A stretch of 64,000 nucleotides of DNA from UBA1368 sp964563125 (GTDB taxonomy: Bacteria; Bacillota; Syntrophomonadia; Syntrophomonadales; Syntrophomonadaceae). Each line of letters starts with the position of its first letter. The stretch's first letter is position 1. Below are positions 54,296-63,416 of this stretch, in pieces. The notes under the pieces were generated by a model. The model was given only the letters and a program-made list of their open reading frames with translations. It did no database searches and was not told the DNA's origin. Made by a program: the position numbers and the translations under genes. The stretch is from positions 1-64,000 of the forward strand of contig CAZLVY010000001.1 of NCBI GenBank assembly GCA_964563125.1. Direction: 5' to 3'.

Positions 54296-55330
54296 CTATT
54301 TTACCCAGATGGGATTAGAGAATATCCAGAGACGGTAACTAAATAAATGTTTATGATAGGCTTCTATTCTGTAGACTCCTTTTTTGGTAATGGGAAAACG
54401 ATGTGCCCTTCCTCGGCTTTCACCATATATTTGACCATCTTTAATTAACTTGACCAATGCTTTATAGGGAGTTTTAATTTCGGCATGAAGACTTTTTTGA
54501 TAGGGTAAATCTTCTCCCATAAGCCACTTCTCTCTTGGACTACGTATGAGAAATTGAAATCCTTTACTATTTTTAAAATAATCATAACTTATCCAAAATC
54601 TCCCCTGTCTAAGTGATTGATAAACTAATTCTTTGTCAGTATTTGTATTACCGGAAAGTTTTTTGTCACTAATGATATGAGTATTAATGCATTTGAAACA
54701 CAAATCATAGGGAGAAATAGTTAAAAGCAGTATCGGTCCCAGTTTTATCTTAATACCATGAGCGTCTGATCCGCCATAAGCAAATATTTTCAAGTCTTTT
54801 TTTTGATAGTTGTCCAGTTTATCCAAGGTTTCTTTATATGGGCCCTTTAGAGCAGCATGAGGAAAGAAAAGCAGATATATTCCTTTAAATATCCCGGTTA
54901 TTTCATCCTTATACTGGGATAGAAAATTCCACACTTCGATACCTTGAAAACCGTGTACCGACCAGTCATTCCATCTATATGTCTTATAGTTTTCATAAAA
55001 AGGTGAGCCTTTCTCATCAGGGTGAGCAATTATTCCTATGCCCTTTTGCAAATTAACTTCGTCAATAACTTTTTGAGCTTTACCATTGGCAATAACTTCA
55101 GATACATCAAGAGCCAGATAATGATTATCCTCTTCGTTTATTTCCATACCTACCAGGAGCATTAGTTGGCCATAGTACCCCTGTTCCGGCAGCCCTACTA
55201 AATGAAAATGATCGGTAATAATAATGAAATCAAGGCCTTCTTCTTCAGCTATTTGAGCAATCTGCTTAATAGAAGCAAAACCATCTGAATAGGTTGAGTG
55301 AAGGTGTATATTACCAACATAGTGATACAT
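54296..55330 (-). CDS. PHP-domain metal-dependent phosphoesterase
   Basis: 344-residue protein with a PHP domain at the N-terminus: NIHLHSTYSDG (metal ligands H9, H11), ITDHFH (D40, H41), GMEIN, IAHPDEKG and GGSDAHG. These are the metal-binding positions of PHP phosphoesterases such as YciV-like and histidinol-phosphatase-like enzymes. The C-terminal 100 residues form a beta-rich region often found in PHP proteins of this kind. The substrate cannot be told. It stands alone between the CuAO_N gene (after a terminator) and mraZ. Confidence 0.82.
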   Translation of the reverse strand: MYHYVGNIHLHSTYSDGFASIKQIAQIAEEEGLDFIIITDHFHLVGLPEQGYYGQLMLLVGMEINEEDNHYLALDVSEVIANGKAQKVIDEVNLQKGIGIIAHPDEKGSPFYENYKTYRWNDWSVHGFQGIEVWNFLSQYKDEITGIFKGIYLLFFPHAALKGPYKETLDKLDNYQKKDLKIFAYGGSDAHGIKIKLGPILLLTISPYDLCFKCINTHIISDKKLSGNTNTDKELVYQSLRQGRFWISYDYFKNSKGFQFLIRSPREKWLMGEDLPYQKSLHAEIKTPYKALVKLIKDGQIYGESRGRAHRFPITKKGVYRIEAYHKHLFSYRLWIFSNPIWVK

Positions 55331-55385
55331 TTAGTTCTCCTAAAATATTAATTTTCTTTATTATATTCCTATCATTTAATCCCTA

Positions 55386-55416
55386 GTAAAAAAAATAGCC
55401 GGGGTCAACCCCGGCC
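55386..55416 (-). terminator. Intrinsic terminator downstream of the CuAO_N protein gene
   Basis: On the minus strand GCCGGGG pairs perfectly with CCCCGGC around TTGA, followed by TATTTTTTTT. It is the strongest terminator in the window and ends the DUF1097 / 637-aa / CuAO_N cluster. Confidence 0.93.
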
Positions 55417-55435
55417 ATTTTTAAAATATAAAATA

Positions 55436-56149
55436 TTAGCTTACAACTTTGTAAGTATAACTGAATTCTTTGCCATTATCAAACTGAATGGTCATTACTA
55501 GTTCAGCTCCATCTGGTACTACTGCAATAGGTACAGGCAGCAGACCGGCAAGTTCCTTCTTAATAACGAAGTTTGCAGTTCCATCGCCATTGTCAGTTAC
55601 TACGTAATGATCTCCTTCTTTAGGATCAAAATTCAAACCAAATGCAGGTGCTCCAGCAAGAACTTCAGTAACCTTGGTTGCATCACCCCAGGTAATTACA
55701 AATGATCCATCAGCAGGAGCATTTTTATTAATTTCACCTGCAACAGGAGCAATAGCTGTGTCAGCAACTGGTTCTTCAACTACTGGTTCTTCGACTACTG
55801 GTTCTTCAACTACTGGTTCTTCAACTACTGGTTCTTCAACCACTGGTTCTTCGACTGGGGCAGGAGTGTCACCTAAGATAACGGTTCTGGTGGCATCGTC
55901 CCAATCAACTTTAACATCCAGTGCTTCTCCAATGGCTCTAGCTGGTAAATAAGTACGGCCATTATAAACAATTGGCACCAGGTTGCTGCCATCAGCATCT
56001 GTGGGTTGCCAACTTTCTCCGTTAACAACAAATTTGAAGTCAGCAGCCAGATTAGCAGTAATAGTCTGAACTGCTGGATTTGCTACTACACCAGCAGTAA
56101 AAGCAAACACCATTAGTAACGAGATAACGAGAATAAGTCTTTTTTTCAT
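55436..56149 (-). CDS. Exported copper-amine-oxidase-N-domain protein with VEEPV repeats
   Basis: 237-residue secreted protein: signal peptide (1-23, MKKRLILVISLLMVFAFTAGVVA), a copper amine oxidase N-terminal-like domain (about 36-93, with VVNGESWQPT and YNGRTYLPARAIGEAL) that in Clostridia is a common wall-associated module, an acidic proline-rich linker of six VEEPV units (99-128), and a beta-rich C-terminal domain (about 138-237) that I do not recognise. The binding partner is unknown; the first domain is not itself an amine oxidase. It follows the 637-aa exported protein by 31 nt with a good Shine-Dalgarno (GGAGG). Confidence 0.82.
   Translation of the reverse strand: MKKRLILVISLLMVFAFTAGVVANPAVQTITANLAADFKFVVNGESWQPTDADGSNLVPIVYNGRTYLPARAIGEALDVKVDWDDATRTVILGDTPAPVEEPVVEEPVVEEPVVEEPVVEEPVVEEPVADTAIAPVAGEINKNAPADGSFVITWGDATKVTEVLAGAPAFGLNFDPKEGDHYVVTDNGDGTANFVIKKELAGLLPVPIAVVPDGAELVMTIQFDNGKEFSYTYKVVS
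55766..55855 (-). repeat. 15-nt coding tandem repeat (six VEEPV units)
   Basis: Six head-to-tail 15-nt units encode the VEEPV linker of the CuAO_N protein. Units differ only at synonymous positions, which indicates recent copy-number change; length variation between strains is likely. Confidence 0.95.
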
Positions 56150-56180
56150 TAGAAAATTTTCCTCCTTTTAAAAATAATAT

Positions 56181-58094
56181 TTATGCATCAACCGGTGTTG
56201 AAACATCAAGTTTAGGCGGTCTCCCTACAGCTATGAGCGCAATTAAGGAAAGACCAATGGCACCAGCACCATATTTCATGGCTGTGTTATCCTGGTTAAC
56301 TGGTTGGGTCTGGAATACATATGTTAATGTAGTTTCAGAGCCCTCAATTTTGCCCAGGAAATTGCTAGCCTGGCTGGCATTATCTTTTAATGTTGAAGTG
56401 AGTACGGGAATTGATTGGAAGGTCTGTAAGCCAGATGCTATGCCTTCTTTGGCAGTACCAGCACCTTCGCCGATTTGGCCGGCGCCTTCAGACAACTGGA
56501 CCACTCCTGGTTTCAATTGTCCATTAATGGCATTTTGCATATAAGTCAGGGCATAAAGAACGCTTCCCGGACTTCCATTAATCATAATGGGCATTGGTTT
56601 TCCGTCAGCTTCTAATGTACCTAAACCAAAAACTATCATAGATAAACCCTGATCTGCTTTTCCCAGAGCATCTGACAGTTGTTTGCTTCCCGCTTCTACT
56701 TTGGCAACACTGGCGGGATAATTGCCGCCATCACGGAATTCTGCAATATTACTGCCCAGATTTTTCAGCTTGGGTTCTATGGAATCAGTAATAATCTTCT
56801 GAGCGGGAGTTCCGGCTGTGGCAGCCTTAAGCTGATTAATATCATTATAGATGCTGGTTGCAGATGAAGGTTCCTGTCCACTGTCAGTCGTTTTACCCAC
56901 AGAGGTTTCCATGGTAGTCAGGGTAGCTTTTTGAATCATAAGCCCTGGTATCAGTTGTGAATCAACGGTGCTTTTCATAATTTTTATGGCATCCTGAACA
57001 CCAGGTGTTTTACCGGCAGCATCAGAACCTTTAGCCGAATCATAAGAAGCAGCATTAAAGCCAGGCGTACTCAATCCAACTCTCATTTTCATAAGGTTAG
57101 TATACAGCGAACCTAAACCGCTGTTGATTTGCCCAAGTCCGCCATTGACCGCATTTAATCCATAAAGCAAAGTAGCATCTTGGCTGGGTGCCCCTATGCC
57201 ACCCTCAATCTGATCAAAACCACCATACAACTGCTCTAAACTGTTTTGAACTGTACCGAGATTGTCAATTGCAGATTGTACAGGTACCACCGACATTACC
57301 GCAATATTAAATGAAGGCAGTTCGATGTCAGTAGCATCAGCTTCAAAAACAGCATACTGTTGAGATGGATATGAGGGAGGAATCAATGGAACCGTCCAAC
57401 TAACTGTGGTTACTCCTTGAATATTTGCGATAGTTCCTTCCGGTGATTCTTCCGCTACGCCAGGTGCTTTTATATTGGCAAATTTATCATTATCAAATGC
57501 CCAGTCTTTCAAAGCAACTGCGTAAGGAGTAAAGACAATTGATTCTTTACTTACTTCCTGACCATTAATATCATTAAATTTAAGTACTGTTGATTTACCT
57601 GTCAGGTTTTCCATAGTCGTAACTATTTTCAGGTGTCCGCTTTTACCAGCCAATTCAGATGGTAACATCTTTTTATCATCCAGAAAATATTCCAGATTAA
57701 TGCTGACCGGTAATTCAATATTTGCTACTTCATCCTCAGCGATTCCAGCCAAATAATAAACATCACCAAAAGTAGCTCCTCCGGTGATGCTAAAAGGAAT
57801 CGCAAGGTTATTTTCGTCCTGTTTTATTTTTTCACTGCCATATAAGTTTCTGACTGAAGCCAGCTTATATTTGCTGCTATCCTGTATTACAAAGTCTCCT
57901 TCTCCAAAAACTCTTACATGGTTTAAAACCTGCATACTGCTTATTTTCCCGTTATCATCCAGTTGCGAAATAACCAGCTCGTTATCAAGGACTTTTTGCG
58001 GTGCTGGTCCTTGAGCAGTAGCAACTGGTGCAAATACAAGCATTAAAACTACTAACAAAACTATGTAAGATTTAACTTTACTCTTTTTCAACAA
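56181..58094 (-). CDS. Large exported protein with C-terminal membrane anchor, function unknown
   Basis: 637 residues: signal peptide (about 1-28), a beta-rich N-terminal part (30-270), then a long helical region (about 270-580) with recurring small-residue heptads such as GLGQINSGLGSLY and LSEGAGQIGEGAGTAKEGI, and one C-terminal membrane span (about 606-625) followed by a short tail. The Gly-spaced helices recall the extracellular stalk of YhgE/Pip proteins, but the paired membrane domains of that family are not present, so homology is uncertain. Only 19 nt separate it from the DUF1097 gene upstream, and 31 nt from the CuAO_N gene downstream, suggesting one envelope operon. Confidence 0.7.
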   Translation of the reverse strand: MLKKSKVKSYIVLLVVLMLVFAPVATAQGPAPQKVLDNELVISQLDDNGKISSMQVLNHVRVFGEGDFVIQDSSKYKLASVRNLYGSEKIKQDENNLAIPFSITGGATFGDVYYLAGIAEDEVANIELPVSINLEYFLDDKKMLPSELAGKSGHLKIVTTMENLTGKSTVLKFNDINGQEVSKESIVFTPYAVALKDWAFDNDKFANIKAPGVAEESPEGTIANIQGVTTVSWTVPLIPPSYPSQQYAVFEADATDIELPSFNIAVMSVVPVQSAIDNLGTVQNSLEQLYGGFDQIEGGIGAPSQDATLLYGLNAVNGGLGQINSGLGSLYTNLMKMRVGLSTPGFNAASYDSAKGSDAAGKTPGVQDAIKIMKSTVDSQLIPGLMIQKATLTTMETSVGKTTDSGQEPSSATSIYNDINQLKAATAGTPAQKIITDSIEPKLKNLGSNIAEFRDGGNYPASVAKVEAGSKQLSDALGKADQGLSMIVFGLGTLEADGKPMPIMINGSPGSVLYALTYMQNAINGQLKPGVVQLSEGAGQIGEGAGTAKEGIASGLQTFQSIPVLTSTLKDNASQASNFLGKIEGSETTLTYVFQTQPVNQDNTAMKYGAGAIGLSLIALIAVGRPPKLDVSTPVDA

Positions 58095-58112
58095 TCCATT
58101 TCCCTCCCTTCA

Positions 58113-58607
58113 CTATCGATTCACTGCCATGGCTGCTTTTATAATAATCAGGGATAATACCATTCCTACCAGCAATGATACACTAACACCAACCGCAGCT
58201 GGTATAGCTTCTGTAGCCAGAGATGCTGCATCACTCATATAGGTTCCATAGACGGCGGCAAGGTATCCGGCCCAACCTAAGAACATGGCATCAATACGCA
58301 TACCTGTAACAGAAAGAAGCACTAGTAAAAACAGTGATATTCCACAGACTATTGCCACATACATGACATTGTCAGGTGGTAATGGCATGGTTGCTGCCAG
58401 AGCAAGCATTCCAGCAAGTCCTACTACTACACCGATTAACATAGCTATGGCAGTTTTTAGATAATTCCCAAAAGGACCTATAACTGCAAACATTGCCATT
58501 GCTATAGCAGCAATATAAAATGCGCTGGCTCCAATATACTCCTGAAATAGAACGAAGACTGCAAAGAAGATACCAACTAATAAACCAAGACCTATAGCTT
58601 TTTTCAT
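58113..58607 (-). CDS. DUF1097-like integral membrane protein
   Basis: About 164 residues with five or six hydrophobic segments rich in Ala/Gly/Val, in the manner of DUF1097 family inner-membrane proteins. The ATG at 58607 lies five bases after AAAGGAGGTG and is preferred over the frame to 58649. First gene of a three-gene envelope cluster. No function can be deduced. Confidence 0.72.
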   Translation of the reverse strand: MKKAIGLGLLVGIFFAVFVLFQEYIGASAFYIAAIAMAMFAVIGPFGNYLKTAIAMLIGVVVGLAGMLALAATMPLPPDNVMYVAIVCGISLFLLVLLSVTGMRIDAMFLGWAGYLAAVYGTYMSDAASLATEAIPAAVGVSVSLLVGMVLSLIIIKAAMAVNR

Positions 58608-58815
58608 ATATTCACCTCCTTTTATTAGTCTTTCGTCCAATGCAACCAATAGCCAAATATAATGCTGCTTATGTTCTAAAGAATAATACTTAAAAGTAAA
58701 TCCTATCTATGATGAAAGAAAGATTGTTGATAAAGTTGTTAAAATGGAATATTAAATATATGAAGTTCTATAGCCATAATATAAACTGGCAAATTCAGTA
58801 TATTTTCAAGTAAAC

Positions 58816-59244
58816 TTAAAGTCTATATAATTGATTCTCATCAAGAAACCTTATTTCCTTCTTTTTGAAAGCATTCTCAGCTTTTTCGATATCTTCTACT
58901 TTGAAGATAACCAGAGCATCTTTTTCGGCAGTACCTAAAAAAGCATATAAGTATTCAATATTAAGGCTTTCCTCAGCCATTTGTTCCAAAACACTAGCCA
59001 ATCCACCAGGTGAATCAGGGATCTGAACTGCAATCACCTGGGTTTCACTAACGGTAAAACCAGCCTCTTTAAGTATTTTATAAGCCTTTACAGGATCACT
59101 GACAATAATCCTGAGAATACCAAAATCAGATGTATCAGCTATTGACAATGCTCTAATATTAATTTGAGCATCACCAAGAACTCGGGTTACATGCGAGAGA
59201 CGACCAGCTTTATTTTCAAGAAAAACTGATATTTGCTTAGCCAT
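58816..59244 (-). CDS. Tandem ACT-domain protein, partner of PaaK
   Basis: 142-residue protein made of two ACT domains (about 4-68 and 72-142): QISVFLENKAGRLSHVTRVLGDAQINIRAL and VIAVQIPDSPGGLASVLEQMAEESLNIEYLYAF. ACT domains bind small ligands, usually amino acids. Genes of this type regularly follow phenylacetate-CoA-ligase-like genes in anaerobes; here the gap is 42 nt. A role as ligand sensor for aromatic or amino-acid catabolism is inferred. Confidence 0.85.
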   Translation of the reverse strand: MAKQISVFLENKAGRLSHVTRVLGDAQINIRALSIADTSDFGILRIIVSDPVKAYKILKEAGFTVSETQVIAVQIPDSPGGLASVLEQMAEESLNIEYLYAFLGTAEKDALVIFKVEDIEKAENAFKKKEIRFLDENQLYRL

Positions 59245-59286
59245 ATAACTGCCTCCTCATATATTCTTATATGTTTTTATTATTTC

Positions 59287-60588
59287 TTATATACTTCTCT
59301 TATCTATTACTCGTTGAGCTTTGCCTTCACTTCTTGCAATTGATTTTGGTTCAACCAATCTGACTTTTACTGCTATACCCAATGCACTTTCCAATTCTTT
59401 TGTTATTAATGCACCTAGCTCTTCTAATTTTCTTACTTCGTCACTGAATATTGATTCCGATACTTCCACTTGAACTTCCAAAAAGTCCAGGTTTCCCTTG
59501 CGATCTACCACCAGCATGTAGTATGGTGAAACTCCTTTTATTTTCAATAAGACACTTTCAACCATGGAAGGAAAGACATTTACTCCCCTGATAATAACCA
59601 TGTCATCGGAGCGCCCCAGAACTTTTTGCATCCTTACATGCGTCCTGCCACATTCGCACGGGCTAATATCAAGAGTAGTCAAGTCACGTGTGCGATATCT
59701 AATCATGGGCAGGGCTTCTTTAGTTAAGGTTGTAATAACTAATTCACCTGGAGTTCCATAGGGAAGAACCTCTTCGGTTACAGGATCTATTATCTCTGCT
59801 AAAAAATGATCTTCAGCTATATGCAGACCAGTTTTGTGATTACATTCAATAGCTACACCTGGTCCGATTATTTCGCTTAAACCATATATATCATAAGCCT
59901 TTATATGCAGAGTATCTTCAATTTTATTCCGCATATCTTCTGACCACGGTTCAGCACCGAATATACCAGCTTTTAGTTTTAAATCAGCAGGTTTTATGCC
60001 CATTTCCTCCATGACTTCAGCCATAAAAAGAGCATAACTGGGAGTACAAGTCAAAACCGTAGTGCCAAAATCTTGCATCAACATAACCTGACGTTTAGTG
60101 TTGCCACCGGAGCTGGGTATTACTGATGCTCCTAATTTTTCTGCTCCATAATGTACACCCAGGCCACCCGTAAATAATCCGTAACCATATGAATTCTGAA
60201 TAACTGAATACCTGTCTGCACCTGCACTGGTCAATGCTCTTGCCATCAGCTCGGACCATGTATCAAGGTCCTTCCTAGAATATCCAACTACGGTCGGTTT
60301 ACCAGTAGTTCCTGATGAAGAATGTATTCTTACTACATCACTCATCGGAACCGCAAATAAGTTAAACGGATAATTATTGCGTAAATCAAGTTTAGTCGTA
60401 AATGGCAGCTTTTTTACATCATCCAGACTGCTTATGTCATCTGGTTTAATTCCCGCCATATCAAATTTTTCTTTGTAGGCGGGAACAAAAGCATATGCAC
60501 GGTAAACAGTTTCCTTAAGCCTTCTAAGTTGTAAATCTTCCAACTGTGCATGGGGCATACATTCTTTTTCTCTATCCCAATAGTTCAT
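59287..60588 (-). CDS. paaK: Phenylacetate-CoA ligase family adenylate-forming enzyme
   Basis: Activates phenylacetate or a related aryl acid to its CoA thioester with ATP. About 433 residues with the AMP-binding loop SSSGTTGKPTVVG (from residue 90), YGLSEIIGPGVA, and RTRDLTTLD, plus a four-cysteine-like patch (CECGRTHVRM) before the C-terminal lid domain. The ATG at 60588 lies eight bases after GGGAGG. With the ACT-domain gene it forms a pair common in anaerobic Clostridia and archaea, where indoleacetate or phenylacetate derived from amino-acid fermentation is a likely substrate. Substrate specificity is not settled by sequence. Confidence 0.88.
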   Translation of the reverse strand: MNYWDREKECMPHAQLEDLQLRRLKETVYRAYAFVPAYKEKFDMAGIKPDDISSLDDVKKLPFTTKLDLRNNYPFNLFAVPMSDVVRIHSSSGTTGKPTVVGYSRKDLDTWSELMARALTSAGADRYSVIQNSYGYGLFTGGLGVHYGAEKLGASVIPSSGGNTKRQVMLMQDFGTTVLTCTPSYALFMAEVMEEMGIKPADLKLKAGIFGAEPWSEDMRNKIEDTLHIKAYDIYGLSEIIGPGVAIECNHKTGLHIAEDHFLAEIIDPVTEEVLPYGTPGELVITTLTKEALPMIRYRTRDLTTLDISPCECGRTHVRMQKVLGRSDDMVIIRGVNVFPSMVESVLLKIKGVSPYYMLVVDRKGNLDFLEVQVEVSESIFSDEVRKLEELGALITKELESALGIAVKVRLVEPKSIARSEGKAQRVIDKRSI

Positions 60589-60656
60589 TAATTCTACCTC
60601 CCACATAATTTTTCCTGCATATGTGCAAAATAATTAGTATTAGTAATATCAGAAAT

Positions 60657-61358
60657 TTAATTAATTATTTTTTGTATTATTAAACTGGCCAGGAGATAAC
60701 CTGCAATACCCGGCAAAAAGATTATACTGCCAAGACTGCCCGGATTATCATCATAAGTTTTTAAGGGCGGCTCAATAGAATATACTACCTCTAGTCCTGT
60801 TTCTATTCCATAATTACGCAGTTCCTTCCTTAGCTTTCTGGCCACAGGACATACTGTAGTGTCTTTAATATCACCGATTTTCAACATTAAAGGATTGATT
60901 CGGTTAGCCATGCCCATTGAACTAACAATAGGGATTCTCTTTTCTAAACAAGTTTTAATCAAATGAGTTTTATCAGGAATTGAATCAATGGCATCAACTA
61001 CATAGTCTAATTCTTTATCTAAGATTTGATCACTGGTTAGAGGTTCATATCGACAGGTAAATTTTCTGATGTGTATATCGGGGCTGATATCTTGCATTCT
61101 ACTAGCTATTATATCTGTTTTATATCTGCCGATAGTAGAGGTGAGAGCTGGCAGTTGACGATTCAAATTACTTTTTTCTATACAATCTGGATCAACTAAA
61201 GTTATATTGCCAATACCGGAACGGGTCAGGGCTTCTACTGCATGAGACCCTACTCCTCCCAATCCTATTACAGCTACTGATGCATCTTTAAGTTTATTTA
61301 TAGCTATATTACCTGTCAGTAATTGCAGTCGCTGCAGATATTGATCGTCATATCCCAT
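60657..61358 (-). CDS. tcdA: tRNA threonylcarbamoyladenosine dehydratase TcdA (ThiF/E1 family)
   Basis: E1-like enzyme that dehydrates t6A37 of tRNA to cyclic ct6A using ATP. 233 residues with the nucleotide-binding GLGGVGS at 32-38, DPDCIEKSNLNRQ, and DAIDSIPDKTHLI; a hydrophobic C-terminal helix (GIAGYLLASLIIQKI) may contact the membrane. It follows the 6S RNA directly, as yrvM follows bsrA in Bacillus. Its Shine-Dalgarno GGAGG begins within a few bases of the 6S RNA 3' end. Confidence 0.93.
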   Translation of the reverse strand: MGYDDQYLQRLQLLTGNIAINKLKDASVAVIGLGGVGSHAVEALTRSGIGNITLVDPDCIEKSNLNRQLPALTSTIGRYKTDIIASRMQDISPDIHIRKFTCRYEPLTSDQILDKELDYVVDAIDSIPDKTHLIKTCLEKRIPIVSSMGMANRINPLMLKIGDIKDTTVCPVARKLRKELRNYGIETGLEVVYSIEPPLKTYDDNPGSLGSIIFLPGIAGYLLASLIIQKIIN

Positions 61359-61370
61359 TATTAACCTCCA

Positions 61371-61575
61371 AAATAAAACCCCACCGAGCCGTGAAACACC
61401 GTAGTTTTAACCTGCTCAGCAGGTGGGTGCCCTCCCATATGTTTTATGTGTCCTTATTTAAAAGGCATACAAGCTTACATACAGAGTTAGGCTCCCTTCG
61501 TTTTTGTGTTGGCAAAAACTTAACGGTTATACACGAACACAGCAGGGATATTAGCTGTTGTTAATTCATTTTTGT
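61371..61575 (-). ncRNA. ssrS: 6S RNA (BsrA/6S-1 type)
   Basis: About 205-nt non-coding RNA between aspS and tcdA, the same place as bsrA in Bacillus subtilis. The 5' half (CCCUGCUGUGUUCGUG, minus strand from about 61547) and the 3' half (CACGGCUCGGUGGGG, ending near 61380) can pair as the long closing stem; between them are an open purine-rich central bubble and further hairpins including ACCUGCUGAGCAGGU. The 3' end is GGGG followed by TTTTATTTT. It has its own promoter. 6S RNA sequesters sigma-A RNA polymerase in stationary phase. The assignment rests on synteny, size, promoter and folding by eye. Confidence 0.85.
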
Positions 61576-61581
61576 AAATAA

Positions 61582-61610
61582 AATATAGCATAAAATCCCC
61601 GACATTTCAA
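61582..61610 (-). promoter_or_regulatory. Promoter of the 6S RNA
   Basis: Minus strand TTGAAA (61610-61605), exactly 17-nt spacer, TATATT (61587-61582) with a TG extension two bases before it (TGC). It predicts a start near 61575 and is the best sigma-A promoter in the window. Confidence 0.8.
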
Positions 61611-61658
61611 TAAACCATAAGTTGTTATTAATTGCCAAACAAACTATTTATTACTCTA

Positions 61659-63416
61659 TTATTCGCGTATTCTCAAAGCCAGTTCTCTTAATTGTTTACT
61701 GCTCACCGCAGTAGGTGCATGAGTCATAGGGCAAGATGCACTCTGGGTTTTAGGGAAAGCAATAACATCACGAATGCTGTTTCTTCCAGTCATTATCATC
61801 AACAACCTGTCTATACCAAAGGCAATGCCGCCATGAGGCGGGGTTCCGTATTCAAAGGCGTCCAACATATAGCCGAATTTTTCTCTGGTTTGCTCAGGTG
61901 TCATCGCCAGCAAGGCGAAGATTTTTTCCTGCAATTCACGTTGATGAATTCTGATACTGCCGCCGCCAATTTCTGTTCCGTTCAGGATCAGATCATATGC
62001 ACGTGCTTTTACAGCTGCCGGGTTAGTATCCATCAAAGTTAAATCTGTGCTGCGTGGTGCTGTAAACATGTGATGTACTGCTACATAGCGTTTTTCCTCG
62101 TTATCATATTCAAAGAGCGGGAAATCTACTACCCATGAAAACTTTAGTACCTCTGGATCGATTAAATTCATTTTCCTGGCTAATTCCAGTCTTATTATTC
62201 CTAATACCCGAGCTACTATAGCAGGATCGTCAGCACAGAATAAAAGCAGGTCACCATTTTCAGCTTTAAGCTCTTTTAGAATTGCTGTCATTTGCTCTTC
62301 ACTGAAAAATTTGGTAATCGGCGAACGTAATTCATTATCAGCAACAATAATCCAGGCCATCCCTTTGGCTCCATTATTAACCGCAATTTTGCCCAGTTCA
62401 TCAATTTCCTTGCGGGTAAATGAAGCACCCTTTTTAGCGTTTATTGCTCTTACTGTCCCACCGGAATTGATGGCACTGGAGAACACCTTAAAATCGACAT
62501 CCCGTACCAGTTCTGTTAAATCTTCTATTTCCAGACCAAAGCGCAGGTCGGGCTTATCGGACCCATATCTTTTCATAGCTTCATCATAAGTGATGCGGGG
62601 AAAAACCGGGTCTATGTCGCGGTCGATACCTGCTTTAAAAAGAGAGATAAGCATCTTTTCCACCAGAGCAAAAATATCTTCTTCCTCAATAAAAGACATT
62701 TCCATATCCAGCTGAGTAAACTCAGGCTGGCGGTCGGCACGAAGGTCTTCGTCCCTAAAGCAGCGTGCTATTTGAAAATATTTTTCCATACCGGCCACCA
62801 TAAGTATTTGCTTAAATATCTGCGGTGACTGAGGTAAAGCATAAAATTCCCCAGGATGAACCCGGCTGGGGACCAGGTAATCTCTTGCACCTTCCGGCGT
62901 ACTATTAGTTAATAAAGGTGTTTCAATTTCCATAAAACCATTATTATCTAAATAATCCCTGATAGCTTTCACTACCTTATGTCTTAACATTAGGTTTTTC
63001 AGCATTTCCGGGCGGCGCAAATCCAGATAACGATGTTTTAATCTCAAATTTTCATCGACATCTATTCCATCTTCTATATAAAAAGGCGGTGTTTTAGCTG
63101 TGCTTAAAACTTCCATTTGATCAATATACACTTCTATCTTGCCGGTTTTTAAATTGGGATTTACCGTTGCAGGTGTTCTGGCAGCAACTACTCCGGAAAC
63201 GGAAATAACGTATTCACTTCTAACCTGTTCGGCCAGATGAAATGAACTCTCGTCTACCTCAGGACTGAATACAATCTGAATAAGTCCGGCGCGATCACGC
63301 AAATCAATGAATATTAACCCGCCATGGTCACGGCGCGTATTAATCCATCCATTGAGTACTACCCTTTTGCCTACATCATTACTACTTAATTCGGTCGAAC
63401 TATGAGTTCTTTTCAT
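61659..63416 (-). CDS. aspS: Aspartyl-tRNA synthetase
   Basis: Class IIb synthetase charging tRNA-Asp. 585 residues, typical of the bacterial type with its large insertion domain: N-terminal OB anticodon domain (about 1-105), motif 1 and 2 (FMEIETPLLTNSTPEGARDYLVPSR, RCFRDEDLRADRQPEFTQLDMEMSF), GAD insertion (about 285-415), and motif 3 (GGIAFGIDRLLMIM). Its ATG overlaps the hisS stop by one base. Whether it is discriminating or also charges tRNA-Asn cannot be decided from this window. Confidence 0.97.
   Translation of the reverse strand: MKRTHSSTELSSNDVGKRVVLNGWINTRRDHGGLIFIDLRDRAGLIQIVFSPEVDESSFHLAEQVRSEYVISVSGVVAARTPATVNPNLKTGKIEVYIDQMEVLSTAKTPPFYIEDGIDVDENLRLKHRYLDLRRPEMLKNLMLRHKVVKAIRDYLDNNGFMEIETPLLTNSTPEGARDYLVPSRVHPGEFYALPQSPQIFKQILMVAGMEKYFQIARCFRDEDLRADRQPEFTQLDMEMSFIEEEDIFALVEKMLISLFKAGIDRDIDPVFPRITYDEAMKRYGSDKPDLRFGLEIEDLTELVRDVDFKVFSSAINSGGTVRAINAKKGASFTRKEIDELGKIAVNNGAKGMAWIIVADNELRSPITKFFSEEQMTAILKELKAENGDLLLFCADDPAIVARVLGIIRLELARKMNLIDPEVLKFSWVVDFPLFEYDNEEKRYVAVHHMFTAPRSTDLTLMDTNPAAVKARAYDLILNGTEIGGGSIRIHQRELQEKIFALLAMTPEQTREKFGYMLDAFEYGTPPHGGIAFGIDRLLMIMTGRNSIRDVIAFPKTQSASCPMTHAPTAVSSKQLRELALRIRE

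Noticed and set aside
55674..55952. 92-aa plus-strand ORF of STTGS repeats
   Set aside because: Antisense shadow of the VEEPV repeat region.
61371..61660. T-box or other tRNA-sensing leader near aspS and tcdA
   Set aside because: The region lies downstream of aspS, not upstream, and fits a 6S RNA in order, length and promoter.
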